A DNA stretch of 64,000 bases from OMPR01 sp965183835. GTDB taxonomy: Bacteria > Pseudomonadota > Alphaproteobacteria > Rhodobacterales > Rhodobacteraceae. Of the stretch, positions 7,576 to 16,142 are shown in pieces. The first letter of the stretch is position 1. Each line of letters starts with the position of its first letter. Both the position numbers and the translations under genes were made by a program. The DNA is taken from contig CBCYME010000010.1 of assembly GCA_965183835.1 (NCBI GenBank), positions 186,001-250,000 of the forward strand. The letters run 5' to 3'. The notes below the pieces were generated by a model, which searched no databases, had not been told where the DNA came from, and saw only the letters and a list, made by a program, of their open reading frames with translations.

Positions 7576-8470
7576 GGAGAAATCGCTTACCCTATCTGAC
7601 TGGTCCCTGATCCAAAGCTTTCTGGCTGTTGCGGAAACCGGGTCGCTCAGCGCCGCCGGACGGCAGTTGCAGCGCAGCCAACCCACCCTTGGGCGACAGA
7701 TCCAAGCCCTAGAGGACACGCTTGGTGTGTCCTTGTTTGATCGCCACGCCCGGGGGTTCCAGCTGAGCGATACCGGCGCACGCCTTTTGCCGATGGCGCG
7801 ACAAATGCGGGACGCGATGAGCGCACTGACCTTGACCGCCGCCGGGCAGTCCCAACAATTGGATGGGACCGTGCGATTGACGGCATCGGTTTTTGCATCT
7901 CACCACGTTCTGCCACCCATCCTTGCCCAAATTCGGACTGCAGAGCCAACCATTCAATTGGAATTGGTGCCAACGGATTCATCAGAAAATCTGCTGTTCC
8001 GCGAGGCTGATATTGCGGTTCGCATGTATCGCCCCACGCAGGTCGACATCGTTGCCCGACATGTCGGCACGATCGAGCTGGGCGCCTATGCGGCACGGTC
8101 CTATCTGGATCGCGCAGGCACGCCAAAAAAGATGGAGGATATTTTTGAACATGACATTGTGGGCTATGACAAAAGCGATCTGATCATCACCACGATGCGC
8201 GACATGGGCTGGCCCGCCAGCCGAGAGAACTTTCCGGTTCGATGCGATAACCAAACGGCCTATTGGCAACTCGTTCGGGCGGGATGTGGAATTGGCTTTT
8301 GTCAAAAAGCAGTGGCCCGCGCAGATCCTGCGGTTCAGGCTTTGGAATTTGACTTTCAAATCCCATCGCTCGAGGTCTGGCTGGCAGCGCCCCAAGCGAT
8401 GCGACAGACCCCACGCATTCGCAGGGTCTGGGATTTGCTAGCGGACGGGTTAACCCAAGCCGATCTTTAG
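7574..8470 (+). CDS. LysR family transcriptional regulator
   Basis: The N-terminal winged helix-turn-helix is clear at residues 8-65: SLIQSFLAVAETGSLSAAGR followed by LQRSQPTLGRQIQALEDTLGVSLFDRHARGFQLSDTG split over the two helices. The remaining ~200 residues form the two-lobed effector-binding domain (VRLTASVFASHHVLPPILAQ). Length 298 is standard. It is divergent from the epimerase gene, the usual LysR arrangement, and its stop overlaps the end of the convergent peroxiredoxin-like gene. The inducer is unknown. Confidence 0.93.
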   Translation: MEKSLTLSDWSLIQSFLAVAETGSLSAAGRQLQRSQPTLGRQIQALEDTLGVSLFDRHARGFQLSDTGARLLPMARQMRDAMSALTLTAAGQSQQLDGTVRLTASVFASHHVLPPILAQIRTAEPTIQLELVPTDSSENLLFREADIAVRMYRPTQVDIVARHVGTIELGAYAARSYLDRAGTPKKMEDIFEHDIVGYDKSDLIITTMRDMGWPASRENFPVRCDNQTAYWQLVRAGCGIGFCQKAVARADPAVQALEFDFQIPSLEVWLAAPQAMRQTPRIRRVWDLLADGLTQADL

Positions 8471-9005
8471 TCAGGCAGGTCGCCGGTATAGGTTCCGCGC
8501 GGGGGATAGTTGTTCGCAAGCGCCCACTTGATGCCCCCAACATGTCAGCAGATGACGGGCGCGCGAACGGTGTGGTTTGCAACCAGCCAAAGTACAGCGT
8601 GTCGTCAGGCGCGATATAGAAATGCCCCGGTTCCGCAAACAGATCCGCCTCGGCCGATCCTTCGCGTTTGGACGAAATATAAAGCCCCCAATCGTCGCGC
8701 GCGCGTTTCAAAGACAGGCTATGGCCCACGCGCAAACGAGACGTACCCGATTTCTCGACCGTTTCCGCCGCGCGCTCCTCGGTATCGGTGCTCAGCATGA
8801 TGACTTCGATGCCCTGTTCGGCAAAGTCATCCAGTGCTGCTTCGACCTCGCCCATTTGGCGGATGCAGATCGGGCAGTGCAGCCCGCGATAGACGATCAC
8901 CAGTGTGCCGTTTTCCCCGTGATCCCGGCTGAGATCAAAGCCCCCGTGCCCCAAAGTGTCGAGTGTTAGCGCAGGAACTGGGTTTCCTGGTATCAGCATG
9001 GTCAT
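8467..9005 (-). pseudogene. Peroxiredoxin-like (AhpC/TSA) protein with a late frameshift
   Basis: The thioredoxin-fold N-terminus and CxxC (RGLHCPICIRQMGEVE, about residue 44) show a peroxiredoxin-like protein. Translation stays on track to FARPSSADMLG, then breaks at a run of five C (G on the coding strand) at 8534-8538. If that run had six bases, the frame would continue GIKWALANNYPPRGTYTGDLPD and stop at 8467, giving a 179-residue protein. As written, the reading frame runs on antisense through the LysR gene to 8187. One lost base in a homopolymer explains this: a true mutation, a phase-variable tract or a sequencing error. The gene could still give a protein lacking its native last ~22 residues. 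Confidence 0.8.
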
Positions 9006-9092
9006 TTCCCTTGTGTTTGGCGGGATCGTCTCATTGACCCCTCAGGCCGCACACGCTAGGCCGATTGCGACAAAACGCAAGGAGAGCCCCCG

Positions 9093-10196
9093 ATGTCCAA
9101 CCCTTCGCTCCTCATCCTTCCTGGTGACGGAATTGGCCCTGAAGTTATGGCCGAAGTGCGCAAAATCATTACTTGGTTTGGCGATAACCGCGGTCTTCAC
9201 TTTGACGTGAGCGAGGACCTGGTCGGTGGTGCCGCCTACGACAAGCACGGTGTTCCGCTGGCGGACGAAACCATGGCCAAAGCGCAAGAGGTCGATGCCG
9301 TCCTGTTGGGCGCTGTTGGTGGCCCTGCTTATGACGATCTGGATTTCAGCGTCAAACCCGAGCGCGGCCTGCTGCGCCTGCGCAAGGAAATGGATCTGTT
9401 TTCCAACCTGCGCCCCGCGCAGTGCTTTGACGCGCTGGCGGATTTCTCGTCGCTGAAGAAAGATATCGTTGCCGGTCTGGATATCATGATCGTGCGCGAA
9501 TTAACCTCGGGCGTTTATTTTGGCGAACCTCGTGGCATCTTTGAAGAAGGCAACGAGCGCGTCGGCATCAACACCCAGCGTTACACCGAATCCGAAATCG
9601 AACGCGCGGCCCGCTCGGCGTTTGAACTGGCGATGCGTCGGGGCAAAAAGGTCTGCTCGATGGAGAAGGCCAACGTGATGGAATCCGGTATCCTGTGGCG
9701 CGAAGTGGCCACACGTGTTGGCAAAGAGTACCCAGAGGTCGAGCTGAGCCACATGTATGCCGACAACGGCGCCATGCAGCTGGTCCGCGCGCCCAAGCAG
9801 TTTGACGTCATCCTGACCGACAACCTGTTTGGCGACATCCTGTCCGACTGTGCCGCGATGTTGACCGGTTCGTTGGGCATGTTGCCCTCTGCAAGCCTGG
9901 GTGCGCCCATGGCGAACGGTCGTCCAAAGGCAATGTACGAACCCGTACACGGGTCTGCCCCAGACATCACCGGTCAGGGCAAAGCCAACCCAATCGCTTG
10001 CATCCTGAGCTTTGCAATGGCGCTGCGCTATTCGTTTGACCAAGGCGACGAAGCGGCCCGTTTGGAAACCGCCATTGAGCAGGTTCTTTCCGGTGGTGCG
10101 CGCACCGCTGACCTGCTGGGCGAAGAGGGTGCAACACCCCTGTCGACCTCAGAAATGGGCGACACCATTGTCGCGGCCCTCGACAAGAGCCTGTAA
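9093..10196 (+). CDS. leuB: 3-isopropylmalate dehydrogenase LeuB
   Basis: LeuB oxidises and decarboxylates 3-isopropylmalate with NAD in the cytosol, giving 2-oxoisocaproate. The 367-residue protein begins LLILPGDGIGPEVMAEV. The active-site block LTSGVYFGEP (about residue 138) and YADNGAMQLV / NLFGDILSDCAAMLTGS carry the metal-binding aspartates. HGSAPDITGQGKANPIA is the NAD-binding loop. ATG follows a GGAGAGCCCCCG site. The gene is about 4.7 kb from leuD on the same strand, separated by unrelated genes. A hairpin follows it. Confidence 0.98.
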   Translation: MSNPSLLILPGDGIGPEVMAEVRKIITWFGDNRGLHFDVSEDLVGGAAYDKHGVPLADETMAKAQEVDAVLLGAVGGPAYDDLDFSVKPERGLLRLRKEMDLFSNLRPAQCFDALADFSSLKKDIVAGLDIMIVRELTSGVYFGEPRGIFEEGNERVGINTQRYTESEIERAARSAFELAMRRGKKVCSMEKANVMESGILWREVATRVGKEYPEVELSHMYADNGAMQLVRAPKQFDVILTDNLFGDILSDCAAMLTGSLGMLPSASLGAPMANGRPKAMYEPVHGSAPDITGQGKANPIACILSFAMALRYSFDQGDEAARLETAIEQVLSGGARTADLLGEEGATPLSTSEMGDTIVAALDKSL

Positions 10197-10203
10197 CGAT
10201 ATC

Positions 10204-10232
10204 CGCCCGCCGCAGGTTTCCTGTGGCGGGCG
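10204..10232. terminator. Hairpin between convergent leuB and the Na/Pi cotransporter-like gene
   Basis: CGCCCGCCGCAGG and CCTGTGGCGGGCG form a 13-bp stem (one G-T pair) closed by TTT, eight bases past the leuB stop and ten before the end of the convergent gene. There is no T-tract on either side, so bidirectional termination is likely but not certain. Confidence 0.65.
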
Positions 10233-10241
10233 CACCCAAGT

Positions 10242-11795
10242 CTATCCGTGTTCTACCCGTGCTTGATATGCCATGGATCGCGCGGCGTGGTACAGGCTAC
10301 GATCCAGCCACCGCATTGCGTCGGCGTGATGAAACACATCCTCGAGCGAATAGATCCCCGCATGTTCCCCTAACATGAGCGACCGGCGATGACGTTTGTA
10401 GCGATGCCCGACCAGCAGCGACAAACGCCCAAGCCGTTCGGTGTCGCCCCCTGCTTTCGCAGCTTCGCGCAGGGCAGCCCCAGCAACACGCGCCGGACGC
10501 CTCAGAATGCGATCCTCTAACAGCGGGGCGATGTTCCCGCGTTGCTGACATCTTTCGTACAGCCGCAACATATGATCCGTCTGATGGACGAGGGCGGCAA
10601 ACGCCTCTTCCTGACCACTGTGGTCCCCGGTGAGACGGATATCGGCCAAAAACTCTTTGAGCTCGGCGATCGCCTCGGCACAGACCCCAAGGGCAGCCAA
10701 GCCACGCAGATCTGACCGATCCTGCAACCCGGCGCCCAAAGCCCCAAACAAACGCTGTGCAATCACATTGGCCGCCACCTGTGCCGCCAACAGGGCCGAT
10801 CCCGGGTCCTTTAACAGGTTGCGATCCAATGAGATGAGCGAGCCCGGTTTGCGTTCCGGCATCACCCGCTGAACCAGCCGCGCAAATTGCGACGTAAACG
10901 GCAAGAAGATCAGCGTTCCGACCAGATTGAACCCGGTATGAAACACCAACAGCGCAGTCATTTCCCCAGCCGTTTCAGCAATATGCGTCAGAAAGGTGCG
11001 GCCAACCACAAGCAGTGGAAACGCCAGAATAGAGGTGATGATATTGAACCCCAGATTGGCAACAGCCGTCTGTCGCATCGGCTGAGAGCCACTGAGCGCG
11101 GCAAGCAGAGCTGTGAAGGTGGTACCGATATTCATCCCCAGCACGATCATCGCCGCCTGCACCAACGAAATCGCGCCCCCCTCTAGCAACACCAGCGCCA
11201 ACGCCATGGCCGCGCTTGAGGATTGCATCAGCGCGGTCAGCAGAACCCCAATCCCGACCAGTGCAAACAACCCCACCAGATTGGCACCCGGCAGCATGTC
11301 CGGCGTCAGAACATCAGTCAGATCTTTCATCCCGAACTGCATAAGCTCCAAACCGATCAAGAGCAGACACAAGCCCGAGAATATGCGACCGATCCGCGCC
11401 CAGATCCCACGCCCCAGCAGATCGGCAAGCGCTGCCGGGAACAGCAAGGCCATGGCCAGATTGCCCAGCTGCAGCTTGAACCCCAGCAACGAAACCATCC
11501 AGCCCGTTGCCGTTGTTCCGATATTGGCCCCGTAAAGAATGCCCAAAGCTTGCGGCATGGTCATCAACCCCGCGCCGACAAACCCCACGGTCATGACCGT
11601 TGTTGCGCTAGAGGATTGGATCACCGCCGTTGTGACCGCCCCGGTGGCCACCCCGCGCAAGGGGGTGGTGGTAAAACGCGCCAGCAATTTGCGCAAATTG
11701 TCACCGGCGGCATCGCGGAGCGCATTGGTCATGATCTCCATGCCCACAAGGAACATTCCAACGCCACCAATCAGGAAATAGAGTTCTTCTGCCAT
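10242..11795 (-). CDS. Na+/Pi cotransporter family protein with C-terminal PhoU-like domain
   Basis: The two inverted NptA/PNaS signatures are present: QSSSATTVMTVGFVGAG (about residue 58) and QSSSAAMALALVLLEGG (about residue 190). Each is followed by a GxNIGTT loop (GANIGTTATG, GMNIGTTFTA). Hydrophobic segments fill residues 1-330. A helical C-terminal region (about 340-517) resembles PhoU, as in the bacterial YjbB-type branch. I chose ATG 11795 because GGAGG lies 6-7 bases before it; an upstream in-frame start at 11825 lacks this. The gene may export or import phosphate; substrate direction is not visible. Confidence 0.88.
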   Translation of the reverse strand: MAEELYFLIGGVGMFLVGMEIMTNALRDAAGDNLRKLLARFTTTPLRGVATGAVTTAVIQSSSATTVMTVGFVGAGLMTMPQALGILYGANIGTTATGWMVSLLGFKLQLGNLAMALLFPAALADLLGRGIWARIGRIFSGLCLLLIGLELMQFGMKDLTDVLTPDMLPGANLVGLFALVGIGVLLTALMQSSSAAMALALVLLEGGAISLVQAAMIVLGMNIGTTFTALLAALSGSQPMRQTAVANLGFNIITSILAFPLLVVGRTFLTHIAETAGEMTALLVFHTGFNLVGTLIFLPFTSQFARLVQRVMPERKPGSLISLDRNLLKDPGSALLAAQVAANVIAQRLFGALGAGLQDRSDLRGLAALGVCAEAIAELKEFLADIRLTGDHSGQEEAFAALVHQTDHMLRLYERCQQRGNIAPLLEDRILRRPARVAGAALREAAKAGGDTERLGRLSLLVGHRYKRHRRSLMLGEHAGIYSLEDVFHHADAMRWLDRSLYHAARSMAYQARVEHG

Positions 11796-11915
11796 CACAA
11801 ACCTCCATACACCCAAACACGTCACCCCGCAGCCAAGTGCAAGTCAAAATGATCACCAAAAGAGCGCATACCCTATTGCAAGTCATCCAGCCCAAGTATA
11901 GTCCCCGCGCACGGT

Positions 11916-11992
11916 CGGAGTGTAGCTCAGTCTGGTAGAGCACTGCCTTTGGGAGGCAGGGGCCGTGAGTTCGAATCTCTCCTCTCCGACCA
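11916..11992 (+). tRNA. tRNA-Pro (anticodon TGG)
   Basis: A full 77-nt cloverleaf with encoded CCA. The anticodon stem CTGCC/GGCAG holds loop TTTGGGA with anticodon TGG at 11950-11952, and the D arm is GCTC/GAGC. Two T-T mismatches are visible: 6:67 in the acceptor stem (CGGAGTG with CTCTCCG) and 50:64 in the T stem (GTGAG with CTCTC). All other stem positions pair. The mismatches are unusual and are discussed as a finding. Confidence 0.93.
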
Positions 11993-12213
11993 AATTAAAT
12001 CAAATACTTACGCGGAATGTCAAAACCACTGATGCGGCGGCGCATTGGGGGTATCTTTGGCCATTCCCAAGCTCAATCCAGCCCCTAGATCCGCTGCTTT
12101 AAGGCCCGATAAGAGGGGCTAATTTAGTGAAGATTGAGCCACATTTGGCACGGAAAATCCCGACAGATTGATCAGAACGATCAGGGCAGTAAACTATTAT
12201 GTCTGGGGGTATA

Positions 12214-12289
<76 letters not shown>

Positions 12290-12500
12290 GGTGCGCCGGA
12301 ATTACCCAAGCCCGCTGGTGGACACAAGAGCAGAATCACATTTTTTTCATCTTTCTTGAAAAAAACCGATGAAGCCAATGATCGCCCTATGCACAGGCCC
12401 AGTCGCGCGATCCAGAACCGGAACCACGACGGGGCGTATTTGGTCGCCTGCAAAGTTTCTTCTTCTACGGGCACGGCATCTGAACTAAGACTGCTACCCC

Positions 12501-13508
12501 ATGACCCAAGCAAAAACGCAGCACTTTGGCTTTCTCTTAATGCCCAACTTTCCGATGGCCTGCCTGACGTCAGCCATCGAACCCATTCGGGCCGCAAACG
12601 AGATCTGCGGATATGATGCGTTCAGATGGACGTTGATTTCAGAAACCGGTGAAAAGGTTATGGCCAGCGCGCAAGTTCAGTTCCAGCCAGATCAGACGCT
12701 AGATCAGGTTGACGGGCTGGATCGTTTGTTCATTCTTTCAAGCCCCACCAGTCAGTTTCAGGATCCCAAACGCAGCAATGGCACGCTGCGCAAATTGGCC
12801 CGCCACGGCATGTCTATTGGCGCTGTCAGCGGCGGGGTCTTTCCGCTGGCGCGGTCCGGCCTGCTGGACAACCAGTCAGAAACATCCGTCCACTGGTGTT
12901 ACAAAGCTGCGTTTATCAACGAGTTCCCACAGATCAAAACCAATGATGATGTTTTGGTGCTTAACCCCCGCTGCATGACGGTCTCGGGGGCCGCCGCTGC
13001 ATTTGACCTGATGTTACATTTGATTGCCGAACAACTGGGCGAAATGGTGATGACAGAAGTTGCATGTTGGTTTCAGCACCCCTTGGTGCGCTCTGAAGGG
13101 GTGAACCAAGCGCTGCCGTCGTTCACAACCGAAAGCACTGCGGATGGACTGCCCAATATCGTCTCTGAGGCCATTCAAATCTTCACAACCCATATCGAAG
13201 ACCCGCTTTCGATCGCTGATGTGGCAGATTTGATTGGTGTTTCTGCACGGCAGTTAGAGCGGACGTTCAAAACCTCGACCCAACAAAGCCCGGGCCAGTA
13301 TTACCGCGATCTGCGTATGCGGGCCGCGCGCCAGCTGCTGATTTACTCTCGCGATTCGCTCAATTCAATTGCGAATTCCGTGGGTTACGCCAAAACTTCG
13401 GCTTTGACGCGCCACTATCAAGAAAGCTTTGGGATCACCCCTCAAGAGGAACGCAATCGCATCAACGTCTTTCGGGTCACGGACAATCGACCCCTTCCGT
13501 CGTCCTGA
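12501..13508 (+). CDS. GlxA family transcriptional regulator (DJ-1/PfpI domain + AraC HTH)
   Basis: The 335-residue protein has a DJ-1/PfpI-like N-terminal domain (residues 8-175, opening FGFLLMPNFPMACLTSAIEP). The nucleophile elbow reads IGAVSGGVFPLA, with Ser instead of the catalytic Cys, so it probably binds a ligand rather than acting as an enzyme. A two-helix AraC domain follows (about 225-325): LSIADVADLIGVSARQLERT, then SIANSVGYAKTSALTRHYQE. Members of this branch (GbdR, CdhR) control betaine, carnitine and amino-acid catabolism, which hints at a quaternary-amine signal here. It is the first of four co-directional genes ending with a Rieske oxygenase and an AhpD-like protein. Confidence 0.9.
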   Translation: MTQAKTQHFGFLLMPNFPMACLTSAIEPIRAANEICGYDAFRWTLISETGEKVMASAQVQFQPDQTLDQVDGLDRLFILSSPTSQFQDPKRSNGTLRKLARHGMSIGAVSGGVFPLARSGLLDNQSETSVHWCYKAAFINEFPQIKTNDDVLVLNPRCMTVSGAAAAFDLMLHLIAEQLGEMVMTEVACWFQHPLVRSEGVNQALPSFTTESTADGLPNIVSEAIQIFTTHIEDPLSIADVADLIGVSARQLERTFKTSTQQSPGQYYRDLRMRAARQLLIYSRDSLNSIANSVGYAKTSALTRHYQESFGITPQEERNRINVFRVTDNRPLPSS

Positions 13509-13599
13509 TCTGTCCTATTCACGCGTGCGGGACAGCATTTGAACGACACAATCGCACCATGACTTTCTATTGGCACGAAACATAGATAGCCTGCTTGGC

Positions 13600-14211
13600 A
13601 TGACAAAGCCCATGGATCCTCTCGAACAACACCGCCCCCTTGATCAAGTCGTTGGTACCGCCGTGAAGAACGACCGTACCATGGCAGGTCTGACTCTTTC
13701 AGAGCTGTCGAAACTGTCCTCCGTATCCACGGCAATGATTTCCAAGATCGAGCGCGGTCAGGTCTCGGCCTCCTTATCCACGCTCGATGCACTTGCGCAG
13801 GCGATTGGGGTTCCGCTGGTGAACTTTTTTGCGGGCACCACCGGCAGAACAGATGTGTCTTTTGTCCCTGCAGGCGAGGGCATCCATGTGCAACGCCAGG
13901 GCAGCGCCTTTGGTCATTTCTATCGCATGATTGGACGCGCAGCGGCCGACCACGTCAGCTATGAAAGTTTTGTTGTCACGTTGGAACAACCGCTGGCCGT
14001 CCGCCCGTTTTATCGCCACCGTGGGGTCGAATTCATACATATCCTGTCTGGCGAGATGGTCTTTCGCTGCGGTGATGGGTCTTTTGACATGGCCCCCGGT
14101 GACAGCCTGTCGTTTGATTCCTGCGCCGCCCATGGCCCAACCGAACTTAAGACCGAGATGGTGACATTTCTGACCGTCATCAGCAAAGCGGACGGGCCTG
14201 AAATGGTGTGA
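13600..14211 (+). CDS. XRE family transcriptional regulator with C-terminal cupin domain
   Basis: The helix-turn-helix lies at about residues 25-75 (AGLTLSELSKLSSVSTAMIS, followed by KIERGQVSASLSTLDALAQA). It is joined to a cupin (RPFYRHRGVEFIHILSGEMV, then MAPGDSLSFDSCAAHGP). This HTH-cupin type usually senses a small metabolite and controls its catabolic neighbours. The start is uncertain: ATG 13600 is used, while ATG 13612 and an upstream TTG at 13570 are also in frame and none has a clear ribosome-binding site. The next gene, a Rieske oxygenase, has a dyad in its promoter. Confidence 0.88.
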   Translation: MTKPMDPLEQHRPLDQVVGTAVKNDRTMAGLTLSELSKLSSVSTAMISKIERGQVSASLSTLDALAQAIGVPLVNFFAGTTGRTDVSFVPAGEGIHVQRQGSAFGHFYRMIGRAAADHVSYESFVVTLEQPLAVRPFYRHRGVEFIHILSGEMVFRCGDGSFDMAPGDSLSFDSCAAHGPTELKTEMVTFLTVISKADGPEMV

Positions 14212-14236
14212 TGGCACTGCCCACCCGCGATTGTTC

Positions 14237-14285
14237 TTGATATGAAATTTTTTTCTTGTTAGTAAAATTCTGTCGGAATACCGAC
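14237..14285 (+). promoter_or_regulatory. Candidate promoter and operator for the Rieske oxygenase gene
   Basis: TTGATA (14237-14242), a 17-bp spacer, then TAGTAA (14260-14265) form a sigma70-like promoter. An inverted repeat GTCGG-AATA-CCGAC (14272-14285) covers the expected transcription start, and a further CCGAC half-site follows at 14296-14300. A repressor such as the adjacent XRE-cupin protein could act here; this is inference. Confidence 0.45.
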
Positions 14286-14340
14286 GGGATACTTTCCGAC
14301 GCCCTGTTTCCAGAAGATTCCAGATATCCGGGGGTGCGGA

Positions 14341-15399
14341 ATGCAAAAAGATCTTATTGGTGGCCCAGCGTTTGTACGCGACAGTTGGTATGTCGCGGGA
14401 CGAAGCAACGACTTTGACCAAACTTTAACGGCGGCAACCCTGCTGAGCGAAGAAATCGTGATCTTTCGCGGTGAGTCTGGCGCGCCAATCGCGCTGGAAG
14501 ACGCCTGCCCCCACCGTAAATTACCGCTGTCACGCGGCCAGATCCAAGGCGATACCGTGGTGTGCGGCTATCACGGCCTTACGTTTGATTGCACAGGGTC
14601 GTGCGTCTCAGCCCCCACGCAGGAAAACGCTATTCCAAAGCGGGCCGTTGTGCGCAGCTATCCGGTAGAAGACCGCTATGGGTTTCTGTGGATCTGGATG
14701 GGCGACCCAGACAAAGCCGACCCGGCTGACATCATCGACATCCCGAATTTCGACAACCCAAGCTGGGGCAAAACCCAGTGCGGCGCGATGGCGATGGCCT
14801 GCAACTACCTGTACATCACAGACAATCTGCTGGACCCCAGCCATGTGGCGTGGGTGCACGTGACCTCTTTTGGGGGCGCGGGCACAGACAATCGCCCACT
14901 AGAGCTGGAAGAGAGCGACGACGCGGTTGTCATCTATCGCTGGATCGCCTCGGAACCCGCCCCACCCTATTACGCTGCGATGCTGCCCTTTGGCGACAAT
15001 TGCGACCGAAAACAGCACTACGAATGCCGCATTCCGTCCACCGCCGTGAACATGTCTGTCTATACCCCACCGGGACAAGGCGGAGCTGACAAACCGCTGT
15101 CGGACGAGGCGTTCGTCAACATTTCGTACAATTTCATCACGCCGGTGGACGAAGAAAATTCGCTCTATTTCTGGTTTCAGCACCGCAACATGCACCCGGA
15201 CGACACCGCCCTGAACCAACGTATGTTCGAGGGTGCGATCATGGCCTTTAACGAGGACAAAGAGATCCTCGAAGAAGTTCAGCGCGGTATGGCCAAACGT
15301 AAAACACCCTATCTGAATCTTGGATTGGATGCAGGTGCGATGCGGTTCCGGCAAAAAGTTGACCGCCGCCTGACAGCAGAAACAGACACTCAATCCTGA
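14341..15399 (+). CDS. Rieske [2Fe-2S] aromatic ring-hydroxylating / O-demethylase-type oxygenase
   Basis: The Rieske cluster motif is complete: CPHRKLPLSRGQ and CGYHGLTFDCTG near residues 57-85. The mononuclear iron site is visible as NLLDPSHVAWVH (about residue 165), giving the two-His part of the facial triad. The 352-residue length and layout match the VanA-like single-component oxygenases that act on methoxylated aromatics or similar C-O/C-N substrates. No reductase gene is adjacent, so electrons must come from elsewhere. It is followed 13 bases later by an AhpD-like gene. Confidence 0.93.
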   Translation: MQKDLIGGPAFVRDSWYVAGRSNDFDQTLTAATLLSEEIVIFRGESGAPIALEDACPHRKLPLSRGQIQGDTVVCGYHGLTFDCTGSCVSAPTQENAIPKRAVVRSYPVEDRYGFLWIWMGDPDKADPADIIDIPNFDNPSWGKTQCGAMAMACNYLYITDNLLDPSHVAWVHVTSFGGAGTDNRPLELEESDDAVVIYRWIASEPAPPYYAAMLPFGDNCDRKQHYECRIPSTAVNMSVYTPPGQGGADKPLSDEAFVNISYNFITPVDEENSLYFWFQHRNMHPDDTALNQRMFEGAIMAFNEDKEILEEVQRGMAKRKTPYLNLGLDAGAMRFRQKVDRRLTAETDTQS

Positions 15400-15412
15400 A
15401 AGGATCCCGCCC

Positions 15413-15994
15413 ATGACCGCATGGATTGAAATGATTGACGACGACACCGCTGATGGTCGACTGAAAGAGCTGCTCGACAAAGCACGCACCCCGCACGGCA
15501 CGGTAGACACCGTGATGCGCGTCCATTCGTTGCGCCCCGAAACGATGAATGGGCATGTGACCCTCTATCGGTCCGTTTTGCACAGCAAAGACAACACCCT
15601 GCCGTTCTGGTTCCTTGAGGTGATCGCCAGCTACACCTCGATCATCAATGATTGCACGTATTCGCTGACCCATCATTTCATGAACGTGCGCAACCTGATC
15701 AAAGACCAGCCCCGGTCGGACCGCATTTTCCTCGCGCTTAAAGCGCACCGCCCCGAAGATGAATTCAAAGGCAAAGAACTGGAATTGCTGCGATATGCAG
15801 GGAAACTAACTGCAAATGTAGGGAAAATGATAAAATCCGACTTTGAGGCGCTTAAAATCGCCGGTTGTTCGGATGGCGAGATTTTAGAAGTGAACCAAGT
15901 CTGTGCCTACTTCAACTACTCCAACCGCCTATTGAATGGCTTGGGCGCAACGACAGATGGTGATATAATAGGGTTTTACACAGGCGACGAATAA
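15413..15994 (+). CDS. Carboxymuconolactone decarboxylase / AhpD-fold protein with incomplete CxxC
   Basis: The 193-residue protein matches the peroxidase-related AhpD-fold family: PFWFLEVIASYTSIINDCTY then SLTHHFMNV. In AhpD enzymes the active site is ExxxxxxCxxC followed by His; here the first Cys (Cys in NDCTYS) and HH are present but the second Cys is Ser. The protein therefore cannot form the usual disulfide and may be a non-redox or isomerase-like member. It is 13 bases behind the Rieske oxygenase and is probably cotranscribed. A pair of hairpins follows. Confidence 0.85.
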   Translation: MTAWIEMIDDDTADGRLKELLDKARTPHGTVDTVMRVHSLRPETMNGHVTLYRSVLHSKDNTLPFWFLEVIASYTSIINDCTYSLTHHFMNVRNLIKDQPRSDRIFLALKAHRPEDEFKGKELELLRYAGKLTANVGKMIKSDFEALKIAGCSDGEILEVNQVCAYFNYSNRLLNGLGATTDGDIIGFYTGDE

Positions 15995-16062
15995 CGCCCA
16001 CCCCCGGCGATGGAATACTCACAACCATCGCCCGTCAGGTTGCGGTGCCCAGGTTATTTCCA

Positions 16063-16115
16063 CGCCTCCAGATATTCACTCACCAATCTGGAGGCGGCGT
16101 CAGGGATCCCCTGAC
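16063..16115. terminator. Double hairpin between convergent AhpD-like gene and znuA
   Basis: CGCCTCCAGAT (16063-16073) and ATCTGGAGGCG (16086-16096) form a perfect 11-bp stem with a 12-nt loop. Three bases later GTCAGGG and CCCTGAC (16099-16115) form a 7-bp stem with a 3-nt loop. The pair lies between two converging genes and probably stops both; no U-tract is present. Confidence 0.55.
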
Positions 16116-16142
16116 AGGCTGGCCGAGGCGCCGCGACCGACG

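Noticed and set aside
8187..8466. C-terminal extension of the peroxiredoxin-like frame
   Set aside because: It is antisense to the LysR gene and appears only because of the one-base frameshift at 8534-8538.
9501..10043. 180-codon minus-strand frame in leuB
   Set aside because: Antisense shadow of leuB with no domain signature.
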